Shown in pieces: positions 61,852-64,000 of a DNA stretch of 64,000 nucleotides; the stretch's first letter is position 1; each line of letters opens with the position of its first letter. Made by a program: the position numbers and the translations under genes. Origin of the DNA: Streptosporangium amethystogenes (lineage in GTDB: Bacteria > Actinomycetota > Actinomycetes > Streptosporangiales > Streptosporangiaceae); contig NZ_JOEQ01000017.1 in NCBI RefSeq assembly GCF_000721075.1, forward strand, positions 1-64,000. Reading direction: 5' to 3'. A model generated the notes under the pieces. It did not search any database, was not told the DNA's origin, and saw only the letters and a program-made list of their open reading frames with translations.

Positions 61852-62790
61852 TCAGTCCCGCAGCTTGTTGCCGGTGAGGTGCAGGAACGCGGCCTCAAGG
61901 TCGGGTTCGATGACCTCGACGGCCGTCACGACGGCGATGCCCCGCACCGCGGCGATGAGGGTGGGCAGCAGGTGACTTCCCTCGTTGACGATCAGCCGGA
62001 TGGACGAGGTACCCGCCCGCACCGCCTCGGTGACCCCCTCCACGGCGCGCAGCTTGTCGGTCGCGACGTCCAGGTCGCCGTCGAGGACGAGCTCGACCCG
62101 GTCCGCGCTGCCGAGGGTGGAGACGAGTTCCTTGCGGGTGCCCTCGGCGATGACCTTGCCGTGGTCGATGATCCCGACGCGCTTGCAGACCCGCTCGACC
62201 TCCTCCATGTAGTGCGAGGTGTACAGCAGGCTCATGCCGTCGGCCACCAGTTGCTCGACCCCGTCCAGGATGGCCTTGCGGCTCTGCGGGTCCACCCCGA
62301 CCGTCGGCTCGTCCAGGATGAGCACCTCCGGCCGGTGCAGCAGGGCCGCGCCGATGTTGATCCGGCGCTTCATCCCGCCCGAGTAGGTGTCGATCTTTCC
62401 GTCCGCCCGGTCCGACAGGCCGACGAAGTCGAGCACCTCGTCGATCCGCTTCGCCAGCTCCCGCCGGGGCAGCCCGTAGAGCCTGCCGAAGAAGCGCAGG
62501 TTCTCCCTGCCGGTCAGGTCGGGGTAGAGCGCGATCTCCTGCGGGACGTACCCGATCTTCGCCTTCGCCGCGAGCGGATCGGCCGCGAGATCGTGGCCAC
62601 AGACCTGTACGCTCCCCGTGTCCGGCTGCAGCAGGCCCACCAGCATGGAGATCGCGGTGGTCTTGCCCGCCCCGTTGGGACCGAGCAGGCCGTAGGCCTC
62701 CCCCTTCTCGATGAAGAAGCCGACGTCCTGTACGGCGAGGATGTCGCCGTACCTCTTGCTCAGCCCCGTACAGCTCAGGGTGGCCGTCAT
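61852..62790 (-). CDS. ABC exporter ATPase (DrrA/CcmA type)
   Basis: A 312-residue ATPase with Walker [10 protein letters not shown], signature YSGGMKRR, Walker [16 protein letters not shown] and a C-terminal ~80-residue domain as in daunorubicin-resistance ATPases. The ATG at 62790 overlaps the beta-helix stop as ATGA; an earlier start seven codons upstream is less likely. Works with the two permeases. Confidence 0.94.
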   Translation of the reverse strand: MTATLSCTGLSKRYGDILAVQDVGFFIEKGEAYGLLGPNGAGKTTAISMLVGLLQPDTGSVQVCGHDLAADPLAAKAKIGYVPQEIALYPDLTGRENLRFFGRLYGLPRRELAKRIDEVLDFVGLSDRADGKIDTYSGGMKRRINIGAALLHRPEVLILDEPTVGVDPQSRKAILDGVEQLVADGMSLLYTSHYMEEVERVCKRVGIIDHGKVIAEGTRKELVSTLGSADRVELVLDGDLDVATDKLRAVEGVTEAVRAGTSSIRLIVNEGSHLLPTLIAAVRGIAVVTAVEVIEPDLEAAFLHLTGNKLRD

Positions 62791-63833
62791 CGGCTTTCCT
62801 CGGCGGCGCAACCCTCGATCGTGTCGGGCGCGGTGGCGTTCGCCACGTTGCCGGCGAAACCCTGCCGGGTGAAGTCGGCGTCGACCTGGACGTCGAGCGG
62901 GGTGTTGCCGGTGATCCGGTTCCAGGAGATGTGGTTGTCCAGGGATTCGTCGCCTCCCCAGTCCTTGGACGATCCCAGCACGAACGCCCCGCCCATGACC
63001 GAGGGGCCGCTCGGGTGGTTGTCGTGGATCCGGTTTCCCACCACGGTGACGCGGTGGGCACCGATCAGCGCGAGGCCCACCCCGGAGATCGGCGGGCCCG
63101 CCTCACCGAGGCCGTTCGGGTTGCCCTCCCCGCTGAGCAGCCCGTTGCCGCGAAGCTCGTTCTCCGCCACCAGGCAGTCGTTCACCCCACCCGGCAGCTC
63201 GCCCTCGTAGGTCTGGTTGAGCAGGAGCAGCCCGGCGGAGTTGCCGTGGCAGGTGTTGCGCAGCATCCGCGCCTTCGAGGAGTTGTCGACGAAGATCCCG
63301 AAGGCGTTGGCGGAGGTCTCGTTCTCCGCGACCAGCGCGTTCGCCTCGGGGCAGAAGCTCAGCGCGATGCCCGCGTACTGGCTCCCCGAGGCCCGGCAGC
63401 GCAGCACCTCGACGCCGCTGCACTCGCGGACGTAGACGCCCCAGAAGTCGTTGTCCCGCGCCTCGACGTCCTCGACGACGAGCCCCTGGACCGTGTGCGC
63501 GTAGACGCCGGAGCCGGAGAAACCGCTCACCGCCAGCCCGCGTACGGTGACGTCGCGGATGCCGTCACCGTGCACGCTGATGCCGCTGACCACGTCCTCC
63601 GACGCGTCGTGCAGCTGCGGGATGCCCACCTTTGCCACCGCACCGGGTACCAGCCTGGTCAGCTCCGGCCCCTCACCGACCAGGGTGACCCCGCTGTGCT
63701 TGATCCACAGGCTCTCCGCGTAGTCGCCCTCGGCCAGGCGGATGGTCGCTCCCGGCCCCGCCTCGTCGAGCGCCCGCTGGATCGACTCTCCGGGCTTGAC
63801 GAAGGTCTCCCCCTCCGCCTGGACAAGCGACAT
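62787..63833 (-). CDS. Right-handed parallel beta-helix protein
   Basis: A 348-residue protein built of NosD/PbH1-type repeats: IRDVTVRGLAVSGFSGSGVYAH, VEVLRCRASGSQYAGIALS and VTVVGNRIHDNHPSGPSV in order. There is no signal peptide. The ATG at 63833 has AAGGGAG 7 bases upstream and overlaps the upstream gene. Cytosolic pectate-lyase-like or scaffold function; the link to an ABC exporter by translational coupling is notable. No catalytic residues recognised. Confidence 0.85.
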   Translation of the reverse strand: MSLVQAEGETFVKPGESIQRALDEAGPGATIRLAEGDYAESLWIKHSGVTLVGEGPELTRLVPGAVAKVGIPQLHDASEDVVSGISVHGDGIRDVTVRGLAVSGFSGSGVYAHTVQGLVVEDVEARDNDFWGVYVRECSGVEVLRCRASGSQYAGIALSFCPEANALVAENETSANAFGIFVDNSSKARMLRNTCHGNSAGLLLLNQTYEGELPGGVNDCLVAENELRGNGLLSGEGNPNGLGEAGPPISGVGLALIGAHRVTVVGNRIHDNHPSGPSVMGGAFVLGSSKDWGGDESLDNHISWNRITGNTPLDVQVDADFTRQGFAGNVANATAPDTIEGCAAEESR

Positions 63834-64000
63834 CACAATGCTCCCTTGGAATCGACGGTCACTATCGCCAGCGCGACGAGCAGTCCCGCGCTCAGGCCCC
63901 ACCGGGCCGCGCCGGCCACCGGGGCGTCGTTCTCCCGCGGCGCCAGCCGGGCCAGGGCGGCGCGGCGGCTGGCGCCCCTGATGGTGTACGACGCGCCCGT
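63833..64000 (-). CDS. 3' end of an unknown gene, possible membrane protein (cut by window edge)
   Basis: The last 55 residues include basic stretches (GASRRAALARLAPREN) and one hydrophobic helix, WGLSAGLLVALAIVTV, near the C-terminus, ending DSKGAL. Its TGA overlaps the beta-helix ATG. The identity cannot be told from this part. Confidence 0.6.
   Translation of the reverse strand, partial: TGASYTIRGASRRAALARLAPRENDAPVAGAARWGLSAGLLVALAIVTVDSKGAL

Overview
The window is very GC-rich with strong GC bias at third codon positions, GTG and TTG starts, many 4-base stop/start overlaps and dense TetR, LacI, GntR and ECF-sigma regulation. Together with a CebR-type operator, an ECF42 sigma factor with a DGPF partner, a Ser/Thr kinase and a DinB/maleylpyruvate-isomerase-like protein, this points to a soil actinomycete, plausibly of the Streptosporangiales. 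That placement is inference. No rRNA, tRNA or CRISPR array was found.

Layout. (1) 1-7968, minus strand: a peptide-type ABC importer (lipoprotein, two permeases, one double ATPase) in one operon with hydantoinase/oxoprolinase subunits A and B; the operon runs off the left edge. (2) 8.3-12.4 kb: an antitoxin with a decayed VapC toxin, a TetR regulator, two secreted proteins of unknown function and an IS4-type transposase with damaged catalytic residues. (3) 12.5-26.1 kb: a pentose regulon. A LacI-family repressor and at least four near-identical TGTTAnCGCTnACA-type operators link a minus-strand operon (ytfR-ytfT-yjfF-like transporter plus araB, araD, araA) with a plus-strand sugar importer (chvE-gguA-gguB-like). 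The first transporter has no binding protein of its own, and the araA 3' end has been replaced by unrelated sequence. (4) 26.2-36.5 kb: TerC membrane protein, DinB-like enzyme, an MFS pump/TetR pair with a 40-base palindromic operator, a Ser/Thr kinase, a TetR regulator next to a monooxygenase-dehydrogenase fusion, an ArsR-rhodanese regulator and a cupin. (5) 36.6-42.3 kb: a 40-residue membrane peptide, DGPF protein plus ECF42 sigma factor, a DUF1349 protein, an acyltransferase fragment, a GH12 cellulase with a CebR box and a nucleoside hydrolase lipoprotein. (6) 42.4-46.1 kb: five genes (ECF sigma factor, zinc-finger anti-sigma, ABC ATPase, ABC permease, soluble histidine kinase), each overlapping the next by 4 bases.

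(7) 46.3-56.5 kb: a catabolic cluster of unknown substrate: Ldh-type dehydrogenase, SDR, aromatic flavin hydroxylase, two small cupins, an Rid-family protein lacking the catalytic arginine, an FAH-family hydrolase, an ACMSD-like decarboxylase, an NMT1/SsuA-type ABC importer and an FCD-type GntR regulator. Two AT-rich sites sharing TGATATTTGA precede its two transcription units. This is the best candidate for an undescribed system. (8) 56.7-64.0 kb, minus strand: isoaspartate methyltransferase, CapA-like protein, rfbA with a 35-residue stub of rfbB, an ABC-2 exporter with two permeases and an ATPase, a beta-helix protein and the 3' end of another gene.

A recurring theme is partial gene loss next to intact control elements: vapC, an alpha/beta-hydrolase, rfbB, an acyltransferase, the araA 3' end and the transposase active site are all damaged.
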